Under the pieces are notes generated by a model. It saw only the letters and a program-made list of their open reading frames with translations. It was not told the DNA's origin and did not search any database. This document shows, piece by piece, positions 28,930-36,310 of a stretch of 64,000 nt of DNA. This DNA comes from Mesorhizobium qingshengii. GTDB lineage: Bacteria; Pseudomonadota; Alphaproteobacteria; Rhizobiales; Rhizobiaceae. The translations under genes and the position numbers were made by a program. Position 1 is the first letter of the stretch; the number at the start of each line of letters is the position of its first letter. Location of the stretch: assembly GCF_900103325.1 (NCBI RefSeq), contig NZ_FMXM01000009.1:203465-267464 (forward strand), given 5' to 3'.

Positions 28930-29385
28930 TCAACTGGCCGGCGGCAAGTCAAAATCGAGCGCGGCGATCTCATCCAACGCCGCGCGCAGCCTCGCGGCCT
29001 TGTCCTTGCCGATCACATCCTCGAAACGCTGCTGGGCGACCTGCCACAGCTTCATTGCCTCGTCGAGCTTGACCAGGCCCCGAGGCGTCAGCCGCACCCG
29101 CTTGATGCGGCGGTCGTCGGGGTCGGCGAATGTCTCGACATAGCCGTCACGGATCAGCGGCTTCAGCGTATGGCCAAGCGCCGACAGGTCCATGACAAGG
29201 GCGGCGGCAATGGCGCCCATCGCCGGCTCGCCGCCGATATGGATCTGGTAGAGCAGGCCCTGCTGCGTGGCTTTCAGGCCGGAAGGCGCCTGCACATCAT
29301 CATAGAACTGGCCGAGCTTGCGCGCCGCGCGCCGCAGCATGGCATTGTTGCAAAGGGTCAGTCCGGGCAGCGCGTCTTTCGACAT
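28930..29385 (-). CDS. MarR-family regulator
   Basis: Protein of 151 aa with a winged helix-turn-helix (ATQQGLLYQIHIGGEPAMGAIAAALVMDLSALGHTLKPLIRDGYVETFADPDDRRIKRVRLTPRG). The DPDDRRIKRV wing is the MarR hallmark. AAGGA precedes the ATG at 29385. It is divergent from an SDR gene, with two near-identical palindromes between them that should be its operators. It is convergent with the MFS gene, 24 bp apart. Confidence 0.88.
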   Translation of the reverse strand: MSKDALPGLTLCNNAMLRRAARKLGQFYDDVQAPSGLKATQQGLLYQIHIGGEPAMGAIAAALVMDLSALGHTLKPLIRDGYVETFADPDDRRIKRVRLTPRGLVKLDEAMKLWQVAQQRFEDVIGKDKAARLRAALDEIAALDFDLPPAS

Positions 29386-29462
29386 GATGGGTCCTTGGCG
29401 ACGGCGACGTGATGTCCGTCCGCTGCCTGACAAATAATCCCGGTTTCGATCATTGACAAGAT

Positions 29463-29503
29463 AGTGGCATATGCCTACTTCACCAATAGTGGTATATGCC
29501 ACT
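29463..29503. promoter_or_regulatory. Twin palindromic operators of the MarR/SDR pair
   Basis: AGTGGCATATGCCTAC (29463-29478) and AGTGGTATATGCCACT (29488-29503) are two copies of one palindrome, centred 25 bp apart. Two sites on nearly the same DNA face in a divergent promoter are typical for MarR autoregulation. Confidence 0.7.
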
Positions 29504-29593
29504 AAATGAAATAACGCAGCTTTGCCGGCAAGGCGAGGGCGATTGCCCACGGTGCCGGCGGCCAGGCAAATCAATCGAAGAAGGACCAGGACA

Positions 29594-30388
29594 ATGAGTG
29601 GACAGAGCAACAAGGGCACGGCGGTCGTCACCGGAGCCTCGTCGGGCATCGGCGCGGTCTATGCGGACCGGCTGGCGGGGCAGGGCTATGATCTGGTGCT
29701 GGTGGCGCGGCGCGCCGATCGGCTCGAGGAACTGGCGGAGAAGCTGCGCTATGCATACGGCCACAAGGTCGGCGTGATCAGCGCCGATCTCGCCGACGAC
29801 AACGACGTCCGCCGCGTCGAGCAGGCGATCGCCGCCGACGACAGCGTGACGCTGCTGGTCAACAATGCCGGCCTTGGTGGTGCGCCGTTGGTGGCGACGG
29901 CGGACGCCGATGTCGCCGAGCGCATGATCAAGGTCAATGTCATCGCCTTGACGCGGCTGACCCGTGCCGTCTTGCCCGGTCTGATCGCACGCAATCGCGG
30001 CGCCATCGTCAACATCGCCTCGGTGCTCGCCTTCGACACCTCGTTCGGCGGCATCTACAGCGGCACCAAGGCCTATGTCGTCAACTTCACCGAGGCCCTG
30101 CAGCGCGAAGTCGCGGGAACCGACGTGACGGTGCAGGTCGTGCTGCCGGGGGCCACCCGGACCGATTTCTGGGAAGCCGCCGGAAGCGACATCAACAACG
30201 TTCCGCAGGAGATCGTCATGAGCGCCGACGATCTGGTCGACGCCGCCCTTGTCGGCCTGGCCAGGGGCGAAGCCGTGACCGCGCCGGGGCTTGCCGATGC
30301 GGCCAAGCTGGATGCCTTCCTTGGCGCCAGGCAGGGCTTTTTCGGCAGCCTGCACGCCAACAAGCCGGCAGCGCGCTACGCGGCTTGA
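29594..30388 (+). CDS. Short-chain dehydrogenase/reductase
   Basis: NAD(P)-dependent oxidoreductase of 264 aa with a Rossmann fold: TGASSGIG near residue 13, then VARRADRLEELAEKL (the arginines suggest NADPH), NNAGLGG, a catalytic serine in NIASV, and YSGTK with the catalytic Tyr and Lys. The substrate is unknown. AAGGACCAGGA precedes the ATG at 29594. The divergent MarR gene and twin operators suggest induction by a small aromatic or electrophilic compound (inference). Confidence 0.87.
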   Translation: MSGQSNKGTAVVTGASSGIGAVYADRLAGQGYDLVLVARRADRLEELAEKLRYAYGHKVGVISADLADDNDVRRVEQAIAADDSVTLLVNNAGLGGAPLVATADADVAERMIKVNVIALTRLTRAVLPGLIARNRGAIVNIASVLAFDTSFGGIYSGTKAYVVNFTEALQREVAGTDVTVQVVLPGATRTDFWEAAGSDINNVPQEIVMSADDLVDAALVGLARGEAVTAPGLADAAKLDAFLGARQGFFGSLHANKPAARYAA

Positions 30389-30409
30389 GGTAGGTAGCGC
30401 CGACCTCGC

Positions 30410-30450
30410 AGGACTTGGGTTCCTCTCCCCACATCCGTGGGGGAGAGGAA
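30410..30450. repeat. Dispersed TTCCTC hairpin repeat, copy B
   Basis: AGGACTTGGG is followed by TTCCTCTCCCC and GGGGAGAGGAA, a perfect 11-bp stem. It lies between convergent SDR and lysE-type genes, where it could stop both transcripts. Confidence 0.7.
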
Positions 30451-30457
30451 CCGGATC

Positions 30458-31057
30458 CTAAGCCGACCGCCACATCGGAATGATCGAGGCAGCCAGCACC
30501 AGCGCCAGAACGATGTTGAGCGCGCGCCATTGCCACTCGGTTTTGAGCAGGCGGGCAAGCAGCATGCCGGCCACGCACCACAGCGACAGCGAGGCGGCGG
30601 CGGCGAGGCCGAAAGTGGCGCCGAGCAAAAGCGCAAGCTGCAGCGGTCCGCTGGCGAGAGCCGCGAACGAGGCCGCCGCGCCCAGCCCCATCGCCCAACC
30701 TTTGGGGTTCATCCACTGAATGCCGGCGCCGCCGAGAAAGCTATTCGGTCTGGCCATGGTCACGTCCAGATTGGGCGGCCCGCTGCGGCCGATCCTGATC
30801 GCCAGCCAGACGAGATAGAGCGAGCCGGCGATCTTCATCGCCAGTTGCAGGGAGGGCACGGCAAGCAGCAGGCCGGCGAGCCCGGCGGCGGCGGCGCCCG
30901 TCACGGTGGCGAGGCCGGCGGCGCTGCCGACCAGCAAGGGAACGGAACGGCGAAAGCCGAACCGCGCGCCGGATGCCGTCGACAATGTCGTCGCGATACC
31001 GGGCGTGGTGGTTGCGACGATGGCAAACAGGACGAGGGGGATGATGGGCTCGAACAT
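30458..31057 (-). CDS. LysE/RhtB-family amino-acid exporter
   Basis: Protein of 199 aa with six hydrophobic helices and the family signature TPGIATTLSTASGARFGFRRSVPLLVGSAAG near the N-terminus, then WMNPKGWAMGLGAAASF in the middle. It should export an amino acid or similar metabolite across the inner membrane. AGAGGAAG seven bases before the ATG at 31057 decides the start. It is divergent from a LysR gene, the usual arrangement for LysE-type exporters and their regulators. Confidence 0.88.
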   Translation of the reverse strand: MFEPIIPLVLFAIVATTTPGIATTLSTASGARFGFRRSVPLLVGSAAGLATVTGAAAAGLAGLLLAVPSLQLAMKIAGSLYLVWLAIRIGRSGPPNLDVTMARPNSFLGGAGIQWMNPKGWAMGLGAAASFAALASGPLQLALLLGATFGLAAAASLSLWCVAGMLLARLLKTEWQWRALNIVLALVLAASIIPMWRSA

Positions 31058-31120
31058 GCGGCTTCCTCTGTTAGAGGCCTGCCATCGTAGCTGCGCATCA
31101 ACTTCAGTAAATACAATGTT

Positions 31121-31159
31121 TGCCATGGTTGGCATTAGAAGTCATAATGCCAACATGAC
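31121..31159. promoter_or_regulatory. Dyads between the LysE and LysR genes
   Basis: TGCCA/TGGCA (31121-31134, 4-bp centre) and GTCAT/ATGAC (31141-31159) lie just before and over the LysR start, as expected for LysR autoregulation. Confidence 0.4.
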
Positions 31160-32024
31160 CCGAAACCTCGACATGGCATTGATCCGCACCTTCGTGACCG
31201 TCGCCGACAAGGCCAGCATGACGGCGGCCGCCAACGCGCTGCATCTGACGCAAGGCGCCGTCAGCCAGCAGGTCAAGCGGCTGGAGGAGGCGCTCGGCTC
31301 GAGCCTGTTCGAGCGCGACCGGCGCGGCTTGCGGCTGACGCGCGCCGGCGAAAGGCTGTTCGGCAAGGGCAAGCGCCTGCTTGGCCTCAATGACGAGATA
31401 TGGGCCGAGATGGTGGGCACCCAGGTGGCCGGCCAGGTGCGACTCGGCGTGCCTTACGATCTTGTCGGCACCTTGCTGGCGCCGGTGTTGAAGACCTATG
31501 CCGAGACCTATCCACAGGTCGAGATCTCGCTGGTCTGCGCCTCGTCGCCGGAGCTTGTGGCGGCACTTGCGGCCGGAACCATCGACCTTGCGGTGATCGA
31601 GGAACGTGTTGGCCCGTCAGCCGGCGAGTGCCTGGCCATCGACCGGCTGGTCTGGGTCGGCGCCAAGGGCGGCGTTGCCCGCGCCAAGCGGCCGCTGCCG
31701 GTATCGATTGTTGCCGACACCTGTGCCTTCCGACCAGCTGTGCTGTCGGCGCTCGGCGAGCACGGGCTCGAATGGCGCACCGTGTTCGAGAACGGCAACA
31801 TCGACGCGACGACCGCGACGGTCCGCTCGGACCTCGCCGTCACCACCTGGCTCGCCTCCACCGTGCCGGCCGATCTCGACATTTTGCCTCTCGACTCCGG
31901 GCTGCCACCGCTGCCGAATTTTGCCATCAACCTGCATCTGCCAAGGCATGGCGTCGGTCCCGCCGCGCAGGAATTCGCGCGCCACATCCGCGACGGGCTG
32001 GCGCGGCGGCCGGTGGCGGCTTGA
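31155..32024 (+). CDS. LysR-family regulator next to lysE-type gene
   Basis: Protein of 289 aa with an N-terminal HTH (MALIRTFVTVADKASMTAAANALHLTQGAVSQQVKRLEEALG) and a C-terminal co-inducer domain starting near GQVRLGVPYDL. It probably controls the divergent exporter. The ATG at 31155 (MTRNLDMALI) is chosen to fit the family's N-terminus. The ATG 18 bases downstream is also possible, and neither has a strong ribosome site. Confidence 0.85.
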   Translation: MTRNLDMALIRTFVTVADKASMTAAANALHLTQGAVSQQVKRLEEALGSSLFERDRRGLRLTRAGERLFGKGKRLLGLNDEIWAEMVGTQVAGQVRLGVPYDLVGTLLAPVLKTYAETYPQVEISLVCASSPELVAALAAGTIDLAVIEERVGPSAGECLAIDRLVWVGAKGGVARAKRPLPVSIVADTCAFRPAVLSALGEHGLEWRTVFENGNIDATTATVRSDLAVTTWLASTVPADLDILPLDSGLPPLPNFAINLHLPRHGVGPAAQEFARHIRDGLARRPVAA

Positions 32025-32031
32025 AGCCTCT

Positions 32032-32074
32032 CAGAACTTGGTTTCCTCGCCCCCGTCGATCGGGGGAGAGGAAA
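32032..32074. repeat. Dispersed TTCCTC hairpin repeat, copy C
   Basis: CAGAACTTGG is followed by TTCCTCGCCCCC and GGGGGAGAGGAA with a GTCGATC centre. It lies 8 bp after the LysR stop, between convergent genes, like copy B. Confidence 0.7.
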
Positions 32075-32092
32075 GGTGCCAAGGCCGTCCCG

Positions 32093-32743
32093 CTACTTCC
32101 AGTTCTTCCGCCGCTCGAGTTCAGCGCCGGATGGCTCGCCCGTGACAAAGGAGCCGACCTCGATTTCGCCCGCGCGCTCGTAGGTCGCCATGATGACGCC
32201 GGTGCTGGAAGTCTGCGACTTGACAAGCTTGAAGGCGGCCGGCATCGCGCTATCGCCGAACAGTCGCTTGCCCTTGCCCAGCAACAACGGGAAGATCATC
32301 AGCCGGATCTCGTCGATCAGCCCGTTGGCGAGCAGGGTCTGGATCAGACTGCCCGATCCCTGGATGAGCAGGTCAGGTCCATCCTCCTGCTTGAGGCGGC
32401 GCACCGTCGCGACGATATCCGGCCCAAGCGATTGCGTGTTCTGCCAGGTGAGCGAATCCGGCCGATGCGTGGCCACATATTTGGTCGCAGGGTTGAAGGC
32501 ATCGGCGATCGGATCGTTCTGATACGGCCAATACGCGGCGAAGATGTCGTAGGTTCTGCGGCCGAGCAGCAGCGCGAAAGGTTTGGAGAACAGTTCACCC
32601 ATTGCCGCGCCCCCCACCTCGTCAAAGTAATGGAACGTCCAGCCGCCGAACTTGAAGCCGCCGACCGGATCTTCTTCCGGACCGCCCGGCGCCTGCATGA
32701 CGCCGTCGAGGCTGACGAATGTCGCGGCGATGATCTTTCTCAT
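32093..32743 (-). CDS. RibD C-terminal / dihydrofolate reductase-like protein
   Basis: Protein of 216 aa of the bacterial bifunctional deaminase-reductase C-terminal (RibD_C) family: KIIAATFVSLDGVMQAPGGPEED, then LLLGRRTYDIFAAYWP, LLIQGSGSLIQTLLANGLIDEIRLMIFPLLLGKGKRLF. It is probably an NADPH reductase of unknown substrate. GGGAG lies seven bases before the ATG at 32743; a second ATG six bases earlier is too close to that site. Confidence 0.85.
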   Translation of the reverse strand: MRKIIAATFVSLDGVMQAPGGPEEDPVGGFKFGGWTFHYFDEVGGAAMGELFSKPFALLLGRRTYDIFAAYWPYQNDPIADAFNPATKYVATHRPDSLTWQNTQSLGPDIVATVRRLKQEDGPDLLIQGSGSLIQTLLANGLIDEIRLMIFPLLLGKGKRLFGDSAMPAAFKLVKSQTSSTGVIMATYERAGEIEVGSFVTGEPSGAELERRKNWK

Positions 32744-32862
32744 TCTCATGCTCCCGTTTCTTCAATCCACGCCGTCGTGGCCGGACTTCAGCCCAAGGAC
32801 GGGCGACCGCTCACCGGTCCGACAACGCCATGCGGATTTTTGGCAAAGCCGCCATCGGTGGT

Positions 32863-33705
32863 TCAACCGTGAGGCTTGGCATCGAGGCTGCGCGATGAGA
32901 ACCAGACGTCGCCGAAGATCGCTGTCGCGGTGCGGTCCGGCGTCTTGTCCTGCGTCAGCCAGATAGAGCGGCTGCGCGCGGCCTGGTCGCGCGTCGGGAT
33001 TTTCGCCGCAAGGCTTGCTGCCGACGCGCCGAAGCATGGAATGAACCACGAGCGCATGAATGGATCGCAGGCGAAGCCCTTTTCGGTGCGGGTCACCAGC
33101 ACCGCCAGAGGGACGCGCTCGGCCGGGCGCCAGGGAAAGATCATGCGGCCGCCGGGGCGCAAGGCCCTCAGCCATCCGGCCGGCGGCGCGACGACGCCGG
33201 CGTTGACATAGACGATGTCGGATGGCGGCAAGGGCGTCGTGACGGCATCGCCATGGACGACCGTCGCATTGCCATAGGTTTCGAGGTTTTGCCGCGCGAG
33301 ACCGGCCAGCTTTTCGTCCAGCTCGAAAGCGGTGACGGTGCCGCCGGGCGAAACCAGCCTGGCCAGCAAAGCGGTGTAGTAGCCGGTGCCGGCGCCGATA
33401 TGAGAGACGGCCTCGCCGGGTTTTGGCGCAAGTTTGCCGATCCACATGGCATGCAGGAATGGCTCGCCATTGTTGATGCCCTTGTCGGCGTCCAGCGCCA
33501 CCAGCACGTTCTGGTAGATGTGAGCCGGATCGGCGCTCGGCGTGATGATCTTGCCGCTGCCGGCGACGACGGTCCACGGCCCGGGACCGAGAAACGCTTC
33601 ACGCGGCACGCTGGCGAAAACCGCTTCCAGGCGCGGGTCGGGCGAGGCCGCATTGGCCGCCATCAGCCGGGCATAGAATTTCCTGACATCTTCGATCTTG
33701 CTCAT
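32863..33705 (-). CDS. Protein-L-isoaspartate methyltransferase-like protein
   Basis: Protein of 280 aa with the PCMT/Rossmann methyltransferase core: FLGPGPWTVVAGSG, then PGEAVSHIGAGTGYYTALLARLVSPGGTVTAFELDEKLAGLARQNL (SAM-binding motif I is HIGAGTGYYTA), DIVYVNAGV and LRPGGRMIFPW. The GxGxG loop and acidic residue after motif I are intact. It is longer than housekeeping Pcm (about 215 aa), with an extra C-terminal segment, so repair of isoaspartate is not certain. No clear ribosome site is visible. Confidence 0.78.
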   Translation of the reverse strand: MSKIEDVRKFYARLMAANAASPDPRLEAVFASVPREAFLGPGPWTVVAGSGKIITPSADPAHIYQNVLVALDADKGINNGEPFLHAMWIGKLAPKPGEAVSHIGAGTGYYTALLARLVSPGGTVTAFELDEKLAGLARQNLETYGNATVVHGDAVTTPLPPSDIVYVNAGVVAPPAGWLRALRPGGRMIFPWRPAERVPLAVLVTRTEKGFACDPFMRSWFIPCFGASAASLAAKIPTRDQAARSRSIWLTQDKTPDRTATAIFGDVWFSSRSLDAKPHG

Positions 33706-33789
33706 GGTGCGCAGGATGATAGTGCGGATTGCCGGTTTGTCGCGAGACCGCTTGGTGGCAGGGGCGTCGATTTCCCGGCGAGGCCGGAC

Positions 33790-35148
33790 TCAGCCGACCC
33801 CGAACATCGTATCGTAGAGCAGCTTGAAATTGAGCACTAGGATGATGGCCGCGACCACCCAGGCGAGTGCGGCAACGCCGCGCGGAATGGCGAGGTTGCC
33901 CATCTTCTTCCTGTCGGACACGAACTGCACCAGCGGGATGACCGCGAAGGGCAGCTGCATCGACAGGATGACCTGGCTGAACACCAGCAACTGGCCGGTT
34001 CCCTTTTCGCCATAGAGCGCGGTGACGACCACAACCGGGACGATGGCGATGCCGCGCGTCAGAAGCCGGCGTGCCCAGTTCGGGATGCGCAGGCGCAGGA
34101 AGCCTTCCATGACGATCTGGCCGGCCAGTGTCGCCGTCACCGTCGAATTCAGGCCGGAGGCGAGCAGCGCCACGGCGAACAGGATCGAGGCGATGCTCAG
34201 GCCAAGCAGCGGCGACAGCAGCTCGAAGGCCTGGCCGATCTCGGCGACATCCTGGTGGCCGGTGCCGTGGAAGGCGACTGCCGAGACGATCAGGATCGAG
34301 GCGTTGACGAACAGCGCCAGCATCAGGGCGATTGTCGAGTCCGTCGTTGCCCATTTGATGGCGTCGCGCTTGCCCTTGTCAGTGCGTTCATAGGCGCGGG
34401 TCTGCACGATCGATGAGTGCAAATAGAGATTGTGCGGCATGACGGTGGCGCCGATGATGCCGATGGCGATGTAGAGCATAGCCGGGTTGGTGACGATCTC
34501 GGATGACGGCACGAACATGGCATGCAGGATCGAGCCGGCCGGCGGCGCGGCGAAAAAGATCTGGATGGCGAAGCAGCTGAAGATGATGATCAAAAGCGCG
34601 ATGACGAAGGCTTCGAGGTAACGAAACCCCTTGTTCATCAGGAGCAGCACCAGGAAGGCGTCGAGCGCCGTCAGCATGGCGCCGCCGACCAATGGAATGC
34701 CGAACAGAAGCTGCAGTGCGATCGCGGTGCCGATGACCTCGGCCAGGTCGCAGGCGATGATGGCCAGTTCGCAGGCGATCCACAGCACGAAATTGACGGG
34801 GCGGGGATAGTAGGCGCGGCAGGCCTGGGCGAGGTCGCGGCCGGTGGCGATGCCAAGCCGCGCCGCCAGCGCCTGCAACAGGATCGCCATCAGGTTGGAC
34901 AGCATGATGATGAACAGCAGGGTGTAGCCAAACTGGGCGCCGCCTGCGAGATCGGTCGCCCAGTTGCCCGGATCCATATAGCCCACCGAGACCATGTAGC
35001 CCGGCCCCATGAAGGCGAACAGGCGGCGGAACCAGACGCCCGAACTCGGCACGGCGATGGAGGAATTGACCTCGCGCAGGCTTGGCTGGTCGTCGTCCTC
35101 GGGCCTGGCAAACTGCCATGTGGATCGGGAGACTTCGGCTTCGGACAT
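33790..35148 (-). CDS. mntH: Nramp-family manganese transporter
   Basis: Inner-membrane proton-coupled Mn(II) importer of 452 aa with 11-12 helices. The helix-1 metal-binding motif DPGNWATD is at 59-66 and the helix-6 motif [15 protein letters not shown] is present. Both are diagnostic of Nramp proteins. A DtxR-type mntR gene is divergent from it, so repression by Mn-loaded MntR is expected. An AT-rich palindrome lies at 35214-35226, within 80 bp of the start. Confidence 0.95.
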   Translation of the reverse strand: MSEAEVSRSTWQFARPEDDDQPSLREVNSSIAVPSSGVWFRRLFAFMGPGYMVSVGYMDPGNWATDLAGGAQFGYTLLFIIMLSNLMAILLQALAARLGIATGRDLAQACRAYYPRPVNFVLWIACELAIIACDLAEVIGTAIALQLLFGIPLVGGAMLTALDAFLVLLLMNKGFRYLEAFVIALLIIIFSCFAIQIFFAAPPAGSILHAMFVPSSEIVTNPAMLYIAIGIIGATVMPHNLYLHSSIVQTRAYERTDKGKRDAIKWATTDSTIALMLALFVNASILIVSAVAFHGTGHQDVAEIGQAFELLSPLLGLSIASILFAVALLASGLNSTVTATLAGQIVMEGFLRLRIPNWARRLLTRGIAIVPVVVVTALYGEKGTGQLLVFSQVILSMQLPFAVIPLVQFVSDRKKMGNLAIPRGVAALAWVVAAIILVLNFKLLYDTMFGVG

Positions 35149-35213
35149 GAAAGAACGCTTTCCGCGACACTGGTCGATGCCACCCTAAGCTATGCCATGG
35201 CTCAACATTATGC

Positions 35214-35226
35214 AATATGCTATATT
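35214..35226. promoter_or_regulatory. Palindrome between mntH and mntR
   Basis: AATATGCTATATT is a 13-bp perfect dyad in the AT-rich divergent promoter region. It may be an MntR operator or part of a -10 region. AGCTATGCCATGGCT at about 35188-35202 is a second imperfect dyad. Confidence 0.35.
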
Positions 35227-35382
35227 TCATTGTCGGTGCTTTTTAGCTGGCGCTGATCGATGTGCGAAAGGGGCAAACGGGAACGCCGGTTGCACGTGCG
35301 GCGGAATGCAAATAAACGGCCTGAAGAATCAGAGCCCGTGCTATAAATGCATAGAGGGGCAAGCCCCCAGGAGGAGCGCGCA

Positions 35383-35838
35383 TTGGCGCTGAAGAACAGA
35401 CCGGTCCCGCGCGAAAAGCCGCTGCCTGACGCCGACGTTCATTCGGAAGGATTCCGGCATACGCGCGAAGCGCGTCGCAGTGCGCTGGTCGAGGACTATG
35501 TCGAGCTGATCGCCGACCTGATCGAGGACGGCAACGAGGCGCGCCAGGTCGATATCGCTGCCCGGCTCGGTGTCGCCCAGCCGACGGTGGCCAAGATGCT
35601 GACCAGGCTGTGCGCCGATGGGCTGGTGTCGAGAAAACCCTATCGCGGCGTGTTCCTGACCGATGCCGGCCGCAAGGTCGCGGAGGAGAGCCGCATTCGC
35701 CACCAGACGGTGGAGGCCTTCCTGCGTTCACTCGGCGTCAGCGCCGAGACCGCGCGCATCGATGCCGAAGGTATCGAGCACCATGTCAGCGCCGAGACGC
35801 TGGAAGCGTTTCGCAAGGCGATGACGGCGACGCGCTAA
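35383..35838 (+). CDS. mntR: Manganese-responsive DtxR-family regulator
   Basis: Protein of 151 aa with a DtxR/MntR winged helix ([86 protein letters not shown]) and a dimerisation part with [14 protein letters not shown]. The glutamate and histidines of MntR's metal sites have counterparts in the ESRIRHQ and EHHV stretches. The start is TTG at 35383, because AGGAGGAG (35369-35376) sits six bases before it. The in-frame ATG at 35347 has no such site. It faces mntH. Confidence 0.9.
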   Translation: MALKNRPVPREKPLPDADVHSEGFRHTREARRSALVEDYVELIADLIEDGNEARQVDIAARLGVAQPTVAKMLTRLCADGLVSRKPYRGVFLTDAGRKVAEESRIRHQTVEAFLRSLGVSAETARIDAEGIEHHVSAETLEAFRKAMTATR

Positions 35839-35938
35839 GTCGCATCAGCCATTTCCAAAAGAGAGGCTGCCGGAACCGCCTGATGTTATGCACGTTGCTC
35901 CTGACATCGCGCGATTGTCGTGCGGCAAGGAGGAAGCA

Positions 35939-36127
35939 ATGGGCATTGAACAGGCACCGACCGCGAAGGGCAAGCAGGCGGCAAAGGGATTGAAGCAGGC
36001 GGCGGCGAAGGACGAGCGCAAGACCGAGGCCGAAACCGGGCACCCGCTGAAGAAGGGCGCCGCGCGTTTCGAGGAACGCTCGAAAAGTTCCGACGGCAAG
36101 AGCGCCGGGGCTAAACAGAAGGGCTAA
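35939..36127 (+). CDS. Small lysine-rich protein
   Basis: Protein of 62 aa rich in Lys, Ala, Glu and Gly (GIEQAPTAKGKQAAKGLKQAAAKDERKTEAE, ending AGAKQKG). It is predicted to be disordered and very basic. No family is recognised. It could bind nucleic acid, but that is only composition-based. The strong site AAGGAGGAA five bases before the ATG supports real translation. Longer in-frame starts lack a site. Confidence 0.6.
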   Translation: MGIEQAPTAKGKQAAKGLKQAAAKDERKTEAETGHPLKKGAARFEERSKSSDGKSAGAKQKG

Positions 36128-36262
36128 GCGATCTTTTTCAACGAGCTGGAGGCGGCACACCTGCTTCGAGGTCGTCACTGTGCCTTTGATCGACGATGAC
36201 ACCAGCAGATCATGGCTGCCGGGCGCTTGGCCCTTCGCTATGGCTCCGGACGTTCGAGCCCT

Positions 36263-36287
36263 TTGAAAGGTCCACTGGACCTTTCAA
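36263..36287. other. Perfect hairpin after the haem-protein gene
   Basis: TTGAAAGGTCC and GGACCTTTCAA pair over 11 bp with an ACT loop, 24 bp beyond the stop codon of the minus-strand CxxCH gene. It is probably a 3'-end structure, though no T-run follows on either strand. Confidence 0.5.
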
Positions 36288-36310
36288 TGTTCCTGCGGCA
36301 AACCGTTCTC

